A stretch of 41,442 bases of DNA from an uncultured Lamprocystis sp. (GTDB lineage: Bacteria > Pseudomonadota > Gammaproteobacteria > Chromatiales > Chromatiaceae), in contig NZ_CAIZIZ010000446.1 of NCBI RefSeq assembly GCF_903933125.1, positions 1-41,442 on the forward strand, given 5' to 3'. Every line of letters begins with the position of its first letter. The first letter of the stretch is position 1. Under the pieces are notes generated by a model. That model had not been told where the DNA came from, did not search any database, and saw only the letters and a program-made list of their open reading frames with translations. Made by a program: the position numbers and the translations under genes. Positions 9,226 through 18,509 of the stretch are shown here, piece after piece.

Positions 9226-11460
9226 CTAGCAAACCAACGAATTGCGGATGCTTGCTACAATCTCCTGAAGAAAGCCAACGACTTCCTCTTTTTCTGGATT
9301 GTCAGCGAGGATATCAGCCGCATTTTTGATGTGATAAAAAATGGAAGGCCTTCCTCCGACCTGCCTGTCAATTTCTTTGGTCAAGAGACTCCATTTCATC
9401 AGCAACGTTTCTAGTTCATGCCAGCAAGGGGCTCTTACAAGAAGCGCCACACGATCTTCACCCGAACTACGTATCCAATGATGACGCAGCATCACCCGAC
9501 ATGCCCTTTCCAGCAACTTATAGAGATCGTGATCCTTCACATCGACAGGCACAATCGCACCATCCACGTTCATCGGGCGTCTTCCATGACGATCGATCCA
9601 GTCCCTTGCAAGCGCTCCGTCCAGCGTCTTATCGCTTCTTTCCGACACCAGTTGAATCCAACCGACGTCGGGAAATGATGATGAAAGGCGGGTGGTTTCA
9701 TCCGCGATGAGCGTGCTGACTCCCACCGAATCGAATAACACCCCCGAAATATCCGCCCCTCTCAGGTCGAATTGATTGATGGAGCTATCGGCAATGCGTG
9801 CGAGCTGAGCCGTACCCCTGATAACTGCATCGTCCACATTGGCACCGACGATCCCAACGCCGTTCGGCAAATCCGAGACGGGAAGTGCCGCCAAGAGAAG
9901 TGCAGCGATGTTACGTCCGGATCGATCGAGATTCGAGGCTTGTGACAAGAGATCTTGTCCAACCTTAAGAAAGGTCTGCGCTTGGACGGATGGTATAGAC
10001 TCGAATACAGCGCCGAAACTCACCAGAAAATCCGCCCCAAGGATTGTGCGGCGGAGGAACTTTGGAACCTCCTTATCCCGGACAGCGTTGATGGCTGAGT
10101 GAGAAAGAAAAAAATTATAAAACTCGGAATGCGCAAACCGGCGGTAGCCATGACGGTCATCATTAACAAGAAACGCAAGAACAAGAATCCGGTTCTTCAG
10201 CAGTCGCTTGATCGTGTCGTCGCAACCATCACCGAGAACTATTTCCACAAACCAGAGCAGCATCTCCTCGTCGACCGATTCAGTTTGGTTCTCCGCAATA
10301 TCCCGAGCCGCCTCGACGAGCACTTGAATTATGAATTGCTCGCGCTGCTCTTGATCCATGACCTGCTCAACACGATCACCGAATTTTCCGGCTTCACGTG
10401 TGACCATAGCGTTCATCAAATGAATCAGCGGCGGAGTAGTCAGGAACTCAGTGTTCTTGCCAAGGCCAGCCAACTGGGAGAGAAAGAACGGGCGCAACGC
10501 GTACGATCCCTGCTCGAATAACCCCAATTTTTCCGCATGTGCTATTTCATTTTCCTGCCAGTCGCGACCCTTAAGCCAGCGCTTGGCAACGTTAGGATCA
10601 ACAGCTTTCAAGCTCAGCACACCCAGCCGGTGGTGCGCCCGCCCGAGGCGGGGAATCGCTTTCAGAAGTCGTTCCCGACCGATGAACGTCTCACGACCGG
10701 CAAGGATCAATGCCCCCTGCCCTTCGATGTCTTCGATCGTTTGAGCCAGTTGTGCCCAGGCAAGATCATAACCTTCAGGATCACCTAGCTCATCAAAACC
10801 GTCGATCGCGAGCTGCACTAATCCGTGTCTGACCAAGACTGGAAGTTGGTCATAGGTAACCTGCACCCGCATGGTCTGTAAACTGTAGGCGATCAAGTCC
10901 TGCAAAAAAGACAAGACCCGTCCCCTACTCTGAACATGTAAGAGAAGTGGCGCCTGGACCTGCATAAAATCGCGGGAACGGCGCAGTGCTAATCGCTCTA
11001 TCAGGATGGTTTTACCAACACCTGCCGGGCCATCGATCAGGAGCGTTCTTAAACACTCGCCCTCTCCACGGCTAGCGGTAAGAAAGTCGTCGATGTTATC
11101 GAGGTTAGCATCAATACTCCCAGTATCGATAGTCATCGATCCCGATACCGGAAGCAACAGCGCCTCGTCGACTGAGGTTCTTAAAATTCTGTATTGTGAA
11201 CTAGCCCAAGTCCGCAAGTCGGCAAATACCTTAGACGCGAGCAGGACGCGGTAATTCGGGTAGCGGGTGACTGGATCGGTCTCGTTAGACGACTGAACAA
11301 CACAGCCGGTATGCTTGTCGAATTTCAGTGACAACTTGACGCCATTGCGATACAGAACAACCTTGACATGACGGGAATCCTCATGGACAACCGGAACATC
11401 TGTTCCCACATCGGAAAACAGCGAGAGATCATCGCGAAGCCTATCAGTCGTTGGAATCAT
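9226..11460 (-). CDS. STAND/NACHT-like NTPase, putative defence protein
   Basis: This 744-residue protein has three parts. Residues 1-125 are an unrecognised N-terminal region. A P-loop NTPase module follows, with Walker A GPAGVGKT (144-151), extended Walker B LVQLAIDGFDELGD (214-227) and a sensor-like LILAGRETF (251-259). The hydrophobic strand followed by D-x-x-D-E is typical of NACHT/STAND ATPases. After it come a helical, winged-helix-like section and a long C-terminal part (about 450-744) with no repeat I can name, probably the sensor. It overlaps the NYN gene by four bases (ATGA). The base composition is visibly more AT-rich than the flanks, which suggests transfer. STAND NTPases usually oligomerise on sensing a trigger. 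Membership of STAND is firm; the exact clade and the defence role are inferred. Confidence 0.75.
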   Translation of the reverse strand: MIPTTDRLRDDLSLFSDVGTDVPVVHEDSRHVKVVLYRNGVKLSLKFDKHTGCVVQSSNETDPVTRYPNYRVLLASKVFADLRTWASSQYRILRTSVDEALLLPVSGSMTIDTGSIDANLDNIDDFLTASRGEGECLRTLLIDGPAGVGKTILIERLALRRSRDFMQVQAPLLLHVQSRGRVLSFLQDLIAYSLQTMRVQVTYDQLPVLVRHGLVQLAIDGFDELGDPEGYDLAWAQLAQTIEDIEGQGALILAGRETFIGRERLLKAIPRLGRAHHRLGVLSLKAVDPNVAKRWLKGRDWQENEIAHAEKLGLFEQGSYALRPFFLSQLAGLGKNTEFLTTPPLIHLMNAMVTREAGKFGDRVEQVMDQEQREQFIIQVLVEAARDIAENQTESVDEEMLLWFVEIVLGDGCDDTIKRLLKNRILVLAFLVNDDRHGYRRFAHSEFYNFFLSHSAINAVRDKEVPKFLRRTILGADFLVSFGAVFESIPSVQAQTFLKVGQDLLSQASNLDRSGRNIAALLLAALPVSDLPNGVGIVGANVDDAVIRGTAQLARIADSSINQFDLRGADISGVLFDSVGVSTLIADETTRLSSSFPDVGWIQLVSERSDKTLDGALARDWIDRHGRRPMNVDGAIVPVDVKDHDLYKLLERACRVMLRHHWIRSSGEDRVALLVRAPCWHELETLLMKWSLLTKEIDRQVGGRPSIFYHIKNAADILADNPEKEEVVGFLQEIVASIRNSLVC

Positions 11461-12104
11461 GTCGTATCCTCTTTAAGGATCCCGGTGAGTTCAAGATGCT
11501 TACTTTGTTGTCGTCGGCGTAACAGCAGCGTACGACCACCTTTACCTTTCGACCACGCCTCGGCAACGAAGGCTGCCGGCACAAAATCATCATCCTCTGC
11601 AAGGATCACCCGCCAGTCCGCAGGATCAAACCGAGCATGAGTCACCAAATCGCAAGCAAGGGCGGTATCGACCATTTTTTCACGTTCGTCCCCATGAGAG
11701 TCAGCCGCCGGGCGACAGGTGTCGGGGAGTTCTATCTGCGGCGGTTTCTGCCTTTTCCGGTGCGGCAATGCGTTGATTAGATTCTCGCTATACTCGATTG
11801 GCCGCCAGAAAACGACGTGATCGAACCTTGGGAACTCGAAATCCGCACTCGACTCTAGCGTCCTCATCGCATCTCGGTTCTCGGTGCGCGTCAGCCCCCG
11901 ATACCAACCGTGATAAAGACGCAATCGCACATTGAATAAAACGTGCGGCTCCGTTTCGGTTAGACATACCGCGAGTGCACGACATGTCCTGTCTAAAGTA
12001 GCTTGAGCCCGCCGCATTGGATTCTGGATTTTCGTTGCGCCCGCATTATAGATCTGAGCTGTCCAATCGACGAATGCAAGAACTTCAATCCGGCGTATAG
12101 CCAT
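11457..12104 (-). CDS. NYN (PIN-like) domain protein, putative nuclease effector
   Basis: A 215-residue protein; the ATG at 12104 is chosen because upstream codons overlap ppc and look non-native. It begins RRIEVLAFVDWTAQIYN, with the first-strand acidic residue D13. Near the end it has EKMVDTALACDLV (D146, D152) and VILAEDDDFVPAA (D171-173), then GKGGRTLLLRRR. This K-x-x-D plus D-x-D arrangement is the NYN/LabA-type fold, usually a metal-dependent RNase. The stop overlaps the STAND NTPase start (ATGA), so the two are translated together. Role inferred: RNA- or tRNA-cutting effector controlled by the NTPase. It shares the lower GC of its partner. Confidence 0.7.
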   Translation of the reverse strand: MAIRRIEVLAFVDWTAQIYNAGATKIQNPMRRAQATLDRTCRALAVCLTETEPHVLFNVRLRLYHGWYRGLTRTENRDAMRTLESSADFEFPRFDHVVFWRPIEYSENLINALPHRKRQKPPQIELPDTCRPAADSHGDEREKMVDTALACDLVTHARFDPADWRVILAEDDDFVPAAFVAEAWSKGKGGRTLLLRRRQQSKHLELTGILKEDTT

Positions 12105-12135
12105 GGTCCACGATCGCTCTAAAACATTGGTCGAA

Positions 12136-14928
12136 TTACCCGGTATTGCGCATCCCCGCCGCAATGGCATTGATGGAGCGCAGCAGCGGGTCGAGCCACT
12201 CTTCGCGCTTGGTTTCGTCGGTTTCGCCACGATAGCGGGCTAGGGCCGCGACCTGAATATGGTTCAGTGGGTCGAGGTAGAGGTTGCGGCGGGACAGCGA
12301 CTGCGCCAGTTCCGGTGTTTCTTCCATGAGCCCGCGCAGTCCGGCGACATTCAGCACCTGGGTGCGGGTGCGCTCGTATTCAGCCTCGATCAACCCGTAG
12401 ATCACTTCGGCGCGCGGGCGATCCTGCGCCAGACGCAGGTACTCACGCGCAATGTGCATCTCGGCCTTGAACAGGGCCATCTGGGTATTGGATAACAAGG
12501 CCCGGAAGTAGGGCCACTCGTGATACATCCGCTGGAGCTTGGCGAGCCGCTGCACATCGCCGCCGCGCCAGCGCTCCAAGGCCTGACCAACACTAAACCA
12601 GGCCGGCAGGGTCAGGCGGGACTGACCCCAGCCGAAGACCCAGGGAATGGCGCGGATAGATGACAGCGTCCGGTTACCCGGTTTACGGTGCGACGGCCGT
12701 GAGCCGATGTTCAACAGGGCGATCGCATCGAGCGGGGTGCACTCATAGAAATAATCCATGAACCCCGGCGTGTCATGCACCATCGTGCGGTAGGCTTCCT
12801 CGCCGTAACGCGCCAGCTCGTCCATGATTCCCAAATAATCGTTGCGATCCTCCGTGAGTGGTTCGATCAAACACCGACTGGCCTTGATGAGCCCGCTGAT
12901 CCCCATGATCAGCTCGTAGCGGGCGGTCTCCGGATTGGCGTAGCGGTAGGACAGCACCTCGCCCTGCTCGGTGAATTTGATCTGCCCATGCACCGTATCG
13001 ACCGGTTGGGCCAGGATCGCCTCGTGGGTCGGGCCGCCGCCGCGGCCAACGGTGCCGCCGCGACCGTGAAAGATGCGGCAGGACACCCGCCGATCGTCGG
13101 CCAGCGCGATGACCTTGCGCTGGGCATCGTAGAGACTCCAACTGGAGGATAGGATACCGCCATCCTTGCACGAGTCCGAGTAGCCGAGCATGACTTCCTG
13201 GTGATTGCCGGAAGCCTTGAGCAAGGCGCTATAGGTCGGATTATCGAACAAGGTCGACATGACCCCCTGGATATGGCCCAGATCCTCGATCGTCTCGAAC
13301 AGCGGTGAAATCTGGATGTGACAAAACCAGCCGTCGCGGTCGCGCCCGGCCAGTCCGGCGAGACGCGCCAGCAGCATGACCTCCATCACATGGCTGGCGG
13401 CGTGCGTCATCGAGATGACGTACTGACCGAAGCAACCGGCGCCGATCTCCGCGCGCATGCGGGCCATGACCTCGAAGGTCTCCAGCGTCTCGCGCGTCTC
13501 CGGGGTCAGCGTCGCCTTGTCGACGATGAAGGGATGCGGGTGGGCAATCGCCTCGGCCAGGGCCATCAGGCGCTGCTCCTCGTCGAAAGCCTGGTAATAG
13601 GGTGCGCCGGACTGGCGGGCGAAGAGTTCAGTCACCGCCTGGGTGTGACGGGTGGACTCCTGGCGGCAGTCCATGTGGACCAAGTGGAAACCGAACCCCT
13701 CGGCGAGCCGGATCAGATCCTGCAAGGGACCGGCCGCGGCGTTCGCGTCGCCATGGTGGATCAGTGAGTCGCGGATGAGATAGAGGTCGGTCAGGAACTC
13801 CCGATCGCCGTTGTAGCCCGCCGGCAGGACTTCGTGGTGCGCACCGCGGATCCGCGCACGCACCCGCGCCAGATTGGCGGCGAGTCGATGCGCCATGATG
13901 GCGAGTTTTCGCCGATAAGGCTCGTTGACATGGCGGCGCAGGCTCTCACCCATGGTGTTGAGCCAGTAGTCCTCATCCGCATCCAGGCTGTCCAGGAAGG
14001 CCGGCGAGGGCGCACACATGGGCACCGAGTGGCTGAGCATCCGCCGCAACCCCTCCACCCGCCGCTGGTATTCTTCCAGCACCAGTTCGTGATGCAGACG
14101 CACCGCCAATTCCGTGGTCTCGGGCTTGACAAACGGGTTGCCGTCACGGTCGCCGCCGATCCAGGATCCGAAGCGAATGAAGCTCGGTGCCCGAATCCCG
14201 CTGGCCGGCCCATAGGTGCGGCGGATCGCCTTCTCCAGATACCGGTAAAGCTCAGGCACCGCCTTGAACAGGGATTCGCGGAAATAGTGCAGACCCTGGC
14301 TGACCTCATCGGTGACCTGGGGTTTGTGGACCCGTACCTCATCGGTCTTCCACAGAATCTGGATCTCGGTCAGGATCGCCTGGAGTTGTTCCTCCAGTTC
14401 TTCCTCGTTGAGTCGCTCGCGATGCAACCCCTGGGCGATCAGGAAGATGCGCCGGAAGGTATCCATGACCGTGCGGCGCTTGGACTCGGTCGGGTGCGCC
14501 GTGAAGACCGGCAGATAGACCAGATGGTCGAGCAGGCTCTGGAAGTTCTCCGCGCTCACCCCGTCGGCGTGCAGTTGGCGCACGGTGTCGTCGAGTGAGC
14601 CGATCCACAACCGCTCGCCGGAGCTGATCCGATCCATGCGGTAGAGATAGGCGTTGAGTTCCTCCGCCGTATTCACCAGCCCGAAATAGATGGTGAAGGC
14701 GCGGATCACCTCAGACAGGGTTTGGGCGTCCAGCCCGTCGATACGCTTCATCAGCCGGTCGCGCACCGCCGCATCTTCCTGTTCGCGCAACTGCATGAAG
14801 CCGTCACGCAAGCGCTCCACGATCACCAGGACCCGCTTGCGGCTGTGCTCGCGCAGCACCTCGCCCAGCAGGGCCGTGAAAAGCTTGACGTCGCGCTCCA
14901 GCGCCTCGTCTTTGGTGAACTGATTCAT
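12136..14928 (-). CDS. ppc: Phosphoenolpyruvate carboxylase
   Basis: A 930-residue, full-length bacterial PEP carboxylase making oxaloacetate from PEP and bicarbonate (anaplerosis). Visible motifs are VFTAHPTESKRRTV with catalytic His at 145, FIRFGSWIGGDRDGNP, GYSDSCKDGG, FHGRGGTVGRGGGP and the conserved C-terminal NTG. I chose the ATG at 14928 (MNQFTKDEALERD) over a TTG one codon earlier; the upstream ribosome site is weak. The NYN gene starts 31 bases after the stop on the same strand, so the defence module may be reached by read-through. Confidence 0.98.
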   Translation of the reverse strand: MNQFTKDEALERDVKLFTALLGEVLREHSRKRVLVIVERLRDGFMQLREQEDAAVRDRLMKRIDGLDAQTLSEVIRAFTIYFGLVNTAEELNAYLYRMDRISSGERLWIGSLDDTVRQLHADGVSAENFQSLLDHLVYLPVFTAHPTESKRRTVMDTFRRIFLIAQGLHRERLNEEELEEQLQAILTEIQILWKTDEVRVHKPQVTDEVSQGLHYFRESLFKAVPELYRYLEKAIRRTYGPASGIRAPSFIRFGSWIGGDRDGNPFVKPETTELAVRLHHELVLEEYQRRVEGLRRMLSHSVPMCAPSPAFLDSLDADEDYWLNTMGESLRRHVNEPYRRKLAIMAHRLAANLARVRARIRGAHHEVLPAGYNGDREFLTDLYLIRDSLIHHGDANAAAGPLQDLIRLAEGFGFHLVHMDCRQESTRHTQAVTELFARQSGAPYYQAFDEEQRLMALAEAIAHPHPFIVDKATLTPETRETLETFEVMARMRAEIGAGCFGQYVISMTHAASHVMEVMLLARLAGLAGRDRDGWFCHIQISPLFETIEDLGHIQGVMSTLFDNPTYSALLKASGNHQEVMLGYSDSCKDGGILSSSWSLYDAQRKVIALADDRRVSCRIFHGRGGTVGRGGGPTHEAILAQPVDTVHGQIKFTEQGEVLSYRYANPETARYELIMGISGLIKASRCLIEPLTEDRNDYLGIMDELARYGEEAYRTMVHDTPGFMDYFYECTPLDAIALLNIGSRPSHRKPGNRTLSSIRAIPWVFGWGQSRLTLPAWFSVGQALERWRGGDVQRLAKLQRMYHEWPYFRALLSNTQMALFKAEMHIAREYLRLAQDRPRAEVIYGLIEAEYERTRTQVLNVAGLRGLMEETPELAQSLSRRNLYLDPLNHIQVAALARYRGETDETKREEWLDPLLRSINAIAAGMRNTG

Positions 14929-15033
14929 CAAGGGGGTCTGCCTGCGGCCGTTAGGGTTATTGCCTTTGCGGGCATTCTAACCCCTGGAAGCGGATCACCG
15001 TCGGATGAATCCGCGACCCGGGTCACGATCGGC

Positions 15034-15609
15034 CTAGGGCGTCCGCGGCGGCGGAGCGAGCCATTCGTAGTTCGTGGGATTGTCCGGGCAGAGACCGAGC
15101 CCGCACTCGAGGCCGGTCGACAGAATGTTAGCCAAGACCATCAGGGTGAACAGCACCAAGGCCAGCAGACCCAGGCGCCCCGGAGCTGCCGGCTGAGTAC
15201 CGGGGCGGTCGTCCGACTGGTTGAAACCGCCGTCGAACAGCAGCAGGACGGCCGTGCCGACAATGATCAGCCCGAACAGCAGCGCCGCCCAGCTATAAAA
15301 ATGCAACCCCAGAAAAGGCTCACCGTAGGCACCTGTGCCCGGCACGATATGCAGCAAGACCTGACGCACGGCTACCGCACCGCCGGCTACTGCACCGAGG
15401 ATCACCACGGCGTAATGGCTGGCCCGCGTTCCGCAGGTCAGATTCAGCGCCAAACCAAAGCCGGCCAGCACAAAACCGCCCCGCTGCAGCAAACACAGTG
15501 GACAGGGCAGGTCGCCGTGGATGACCTGGTCCGCAAAGGCAAACGCCAGCACCGCGACAATGGCGAGCAGACCGAGGGTGTTCAGATGCAGGGACAGGGT
15601 CCTTAACAT
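15034..15609 (-). CDS. Disulfide bond formation protein B (DsbB family)
   Basis: A 191-residue membrane protein with about five hydrophobic segments. The first active cysteine pair is CPLC (C36, C39), after helix 1 and followed by LLQRGG, as in DsbB, which passes electrons from DsbA to quinone. The second pair is not in the loop before helix 4, as in E. coli DsbB. It lies after the last helix, LECGLGLCPDN (C169, C174), still on the predicted periplasmic side. This is an atypical layout. It follows the DUF5993 gene by 12 bases in one operon. Confidence 0.88.
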   Translation of the reverse strand: MLRTLSLHLNTLGLLAIVAVLAFAFADQVIHGDLPCPLCLLQRGGFVLAGFGLALNLTCGTRASHYAVVILGAVAGGAVAVRQVLLHIVPGTGAYGEPFLGLHFYSWAALLFGLIIVGTAVLLLFDGGFNQSDDRPGTQPAAPGRLGLLALVLFTLMVLANILSTGLECGLGLCPDNPTNYEWLAPPPRTP

Positions 15610-15621
15610 GATCGATGGCCC

Positions 15622-15777
15622 CTAAAAGGCAAGCGGGAGTGGGTCTGTGACATGCAAGTGGAACAGCCATAGCAAAGCGGCCAGCGCCAGGACCCAGGCC
15701 CCCAGCGCCAAGCCGCGTTGCCGCACGAACAACGCGCCCAGACCAAGCGCGGCCAGAACGAACGGCAGGGTCATCAT
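15622..15777 (-). CDS. DUF5993 family small membrane protein
   Basis: A 51-residue protein starting with a double Met. It has two hydrophobic helices split by RQRG, and ends HLHVTDPLPLAF, the H-x-T-D-P-L ending of the DUF5993 family. DUF5993 proteins are typically encoded next to DsbB homologues, as here. Its ATG overlaps the PsiE stop and it precedes dsbB, so it is probably a small partner subunit of the DsbB-like protein. The exact role is unknown. Confidence 0.8.
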   Translation of the reverse strand: MMTLPFVLAALGLGALFVRQRGLALGAWVLALAALLWLFHLHVTDPLPLAF

Positions 15778-16193
15778 CGGTGCATCTCCGCCACGTCCTG
15801 GCGCTTGACCAGGTAATAGCCGCCGACGAGTGTACCGAGCAAGGCCGCGATCCCCAGCATGGCCATGGGGTCGGTCGTTTCCTTGTCCAGGATCACGACC
15901 TTGCGGGTCAGGGCCGTGATGGCAATCAACAACATCATCTCCACGTGCACTGATTTATCCTTCATGTACATATAGATACTGGACATGAGTTCGATCGCGA
16001 TCAGCACCATGAGGAACATGCCGAAGATCTCGAACAACTCGTTCAGGCCCATCAACAGGCCATGCGGACTGGTCATATCGATATAGAGGAGATAGCCAAG
16101 CTCCGCCACGGCGATCATGGCCACAGCCGCGATCAGGATCAGCAAGACTGCCGCAAGGAACTTCTCGAAGGCATGAAAAACATTATCAAACAT
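15774..16193 (-). CDS. PsiE-like (phosphate-starvation-inducible) membrane protein
   Basis: A 139-residue protein with four hydrophobic segments (about 12-36, 52-74, 84-98, 110-128). The conserved middle reads HVEMMLLIAITALTRKVVIL, the core of the PsiE family (PF06146). Its function is not established. It is first in a minus-strand operon with DUF5993 and DsbB, the first two overlapping. No Pho box was recognised upstream. Confidence 0.85.
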   Translation of the reverse strand: MFDNVFHAFEKFLAAVLLILIAAVAMIAVAELGYLLYIDMTSPHGLLMGLNELFEIFGMFLMVLIAIELMSSIYMYMKDKSVHVEMMLLIAITALTRKVVILDKETTDPMAMLGIAALLGTLVGGYYLVKRQDVAEMHR

Positions 16194-16213
16194 CGCCTAT
16201 CTCCCCGCTGAAC

Positions 16214-18223
16214 TTAAGCGTGGGCGGCGCGCCGCCGGGCGCGCCGGGCGATCTCAGCGATCTCGGCCGCCGGGGCCGACTGCGCCAGCGCGTCCAGTTC
16301 CTGTTTGGCCCAGGCGCGGTCGCCGAACAGATCGACGATCGACTCCGCCCACTCCACCCGGTCGGCAGACTGACTCAGACGGTCCTTGAGCCCGACATAG
16401 ACCGCGCGGATCTGCTCCTGAGCGACCCCGTCCGCGCTGAGCCGGCGGGCCAGTTGCCGGGCCTGGCCCGCGGACGCACAGCACGCGGCCGCCTTCGCGA
16501 CCAGGTCGCGCGCGGGCGCCTCCAACCCCAGATCGCGCGCGACACGCGCCATCTCGGCGCATTGGAAGTGGCTGGTTGCCTGCCCCGCGGCTTGCTCCAG
16601 GACGGCCGCGGCGCCCGCGGCGTCACCCAGCAAGCGCCCGCGTACAGCGGCAAGCTTCGTCAGGTCATAGACGCCGGCCGACCCACCCAACTGCCGTGCG
16701 AAACCGTCCAGCAGGTCGGCGACCAGAGCGCGCGACCGCTCGCGGTCCGGCAGGAGCTCGACCGCGGACTCGGCCACCGCGCTCACACCCGCGAACCCTT
16801 GAACCCGTTCACCCGCCTCTTTCAGCAGGCGCTCGGCCCACGCGCTGTCGCCGAGATGGCGACTCACGCCCTCCACCAGTTTACGGGCCCTGGAGAAGTC
16901 CCAGCCCTCATCCTCCAGCCGCTGCTGCGCATCCGCCAACAGCTTTTGCGCGTAGAAGCGGTCTGCCAACTCGGCCATCACGGCATCCGCCAGCTTCAGC
17001 GTCTTGACCGCCGAGTCGGCACTCTTCTCACGCTCCTGGAAGAGCGCGTATTTCTCCTGGTTGGCTTCACGCCGGGCGAGCTTGTCCTCCACCTGGGCGA
17101 CCCAGTCAGGCATCCCGGCGAAATGGTCCTTGACCGCCGCCACCACGCTCTTCATCTCTCCGACGGAAGACACCTGTTCCTCGGCCTTGCCGAGCAGGCC
17201 CCGGGCCAGATCCTGATCCCCGATGGTGACGACCGCGCGGCGGGCCAGGTCCAGGAGATCCGGCGTCCCGGCGGCAACGGCCGCGGCGCGATCCAGGATC
17301 TCCCGGCCAAAACCTTTATCGCCAATCTGCGCGTCAACCGCCTCCAGCAGCTTGGTGTATTGACCCAGATCGCTCATGGCGGCCATGGCCTTACGGTAAA
17401 TGGCGGCAGCCGCGGCTTGATCACCGAGTTGGTCGACCAGATTGGCGGCCACGGCCATCAGGTCATTCGGCTGAGTCAGCCGGTCGGCGGCCCGGCTGTA
17501 GACGGCGGCGGCATACCCCTTGTCACCGGTATCCTTGAGCACCGCCTCGGCGAGCTTGATGCGTTCGGCAGCGGAGGCGAGCTTCTCCTCGGCCTTGGCG
17601 TAAAAACGCTTACCCAACTCGGGGTCACCCACCTGGGAGGCGATGAATCCACCCAGTTCCAGGAGTTGGTTCTTATCGTTGACCTCGGGCAGCGCCTTGG
17701 CAAAGGCCGCGGCCGCCTGGGTTTGATCACCCAACAGATCCCAGTAGCCGCGGGCCAGGTCCAGATGCTCCTCACCGCTCATCGCGAACTCGGCCGCCTG
17801 CTCCATCAGCTCGGCAACCTTGGCTTGATCGCCGCAGATCCCCTTGAACCCGCCGGCCAGGTCAGCGAAGTCCTTGGGGAACTGGCAGTCGGTCTCGGCG
17901 TCCTCCAACACCTTGCGGGCGGCGGCCGAATCAGCGAAGACCTCGATGAAGCCTGCGGCATAGGCCACGGTATCCGCCATGCCATCCAGATGGCGGGCGG
18001 CCTTCTTATAAAGATCCAGGGCCGCGGCGACCTCGCCCTGCGCTTTCAGGGTCGCCGCCAGATCCAGAAAGTCGGCAAGTCCCTTGGCTTGGGCCTGCGC
18101 TTTCTCGATCAGGATCTTGGCATAACCCGCATCGACCGCGGCGGCCTCCCGCGCCAAGGCCGCGAAGTCGGCGACGGTCTTACAGGATGGCGTGCGGGCC
18201 TCAAAGTCTGCGGTCGTCGACAT
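16214..18223 (-). CDS. Large helical-repeat (TPR/Sel1-like) protein, hypothetical
   Basis: A 669-residue protein; the ATG at 18223 follows GGGGGAG at ideal spacing. It consists of about 15-18 degenerate helical repeats of roughly 33-36 residues. The consensus is like GD-x-x-x-A-x-x-x-Y-x-K-A, e.g. LGDQAAAAAIYRKAMAAM, FADSAAARKVLEDAE and LGDSAWAERLLKEAGERVQG. It has no signal peptide and is rich in Ala, Asp and Glu. It is probably a cytoplasmic solenoid for protein binding. It is not closely linked to the PsiE operon 20 bases downstream, except by strand and proximity. Partner unknown. Confidence 0.85.
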   Translation of the reverse strand: MSTTADFEARTPSCKTVADFAALAREAAAVDAGYAKILIEKAQAQAKGLADFLDLAATLKAQGEVAAALDLYKKAARHLDGMADTVAYAAGFIEVFADSAAARKVLEDAETDCQFPKDFADLAGGFKGICGDQAKVAELMEQAAEFAMSGEEHLDLARGYWDLLGDQTQAAAAFAKALPEVNDKNQLLELGGFIASQVGDPELGKRFYAKAEEKLASAAERIKLAEAVLKDTGDKGYAAAVYSRAADRLTQPNDLMAVAANLVDQLGDQAAAAAIYRKAMAAMSDLGQYTKLLEAVDAQIGDKGFGREILDRAAAVAAGTPDLLDLARRAVVTIGDQDLARGLLGKAEEQVSSVGEMKSVVAAVKDHFAGMPDWVAQVEDKLARREANQEKYALFQEREKSADSAVKTLKLADAVMAELADRFYAQKLLADAQQRLEDEGWDFSRARKLVEGVSRHLGDSAWAERLLKEAGERVQGFAGVSAVAESAVELLPDRERSRALVADLLDGFARQLGGSAGVYDLTKLAAVRGRLLGDAAGAAAVLEQAAGQATSHFQCAEMARVARDLGLEAPARDLVAKAAACCASAGQARQLARRLSADGVAQEQIRAVYVGLKDRLSQSADRVEWAESIVDLFGDRAWAKQELDALAQSAPAAEIAEIARRARRRAAHA

Positions 18224-18509
18224 GCTGGATCTCCCCCATGGTAACCAAATGTTTGCGCGGCGCACCCCGAGATCGGGCGGGTATGCGTCATGACCAGCCG
18301 CCAGTCTAAAGGCAATCGGGACGGGGCGCACGGGAGTCCATCTGTATCCTTCGCAAGGACACCCGACAAGCCGTGATCAGCGAGCCCCGCGACACCCTCG
18401 TGCGGCTCAATCAGTCCGGTGCTAGGAACCCTGAAAGTCGTCCCCAATTCTGCGAATGTCCGCGCAATGACCACCCGATCCCGATGGCCGACCGCCCCCG
18501 GAGCCCGCC

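Noticed and set aside
16220-18244. Long open frame antisense to the helical-repeat gene
   Set aside because: High-GC shadow of a well-supported gene with a strong ribosome site on the other strand; composition is not protein-like.
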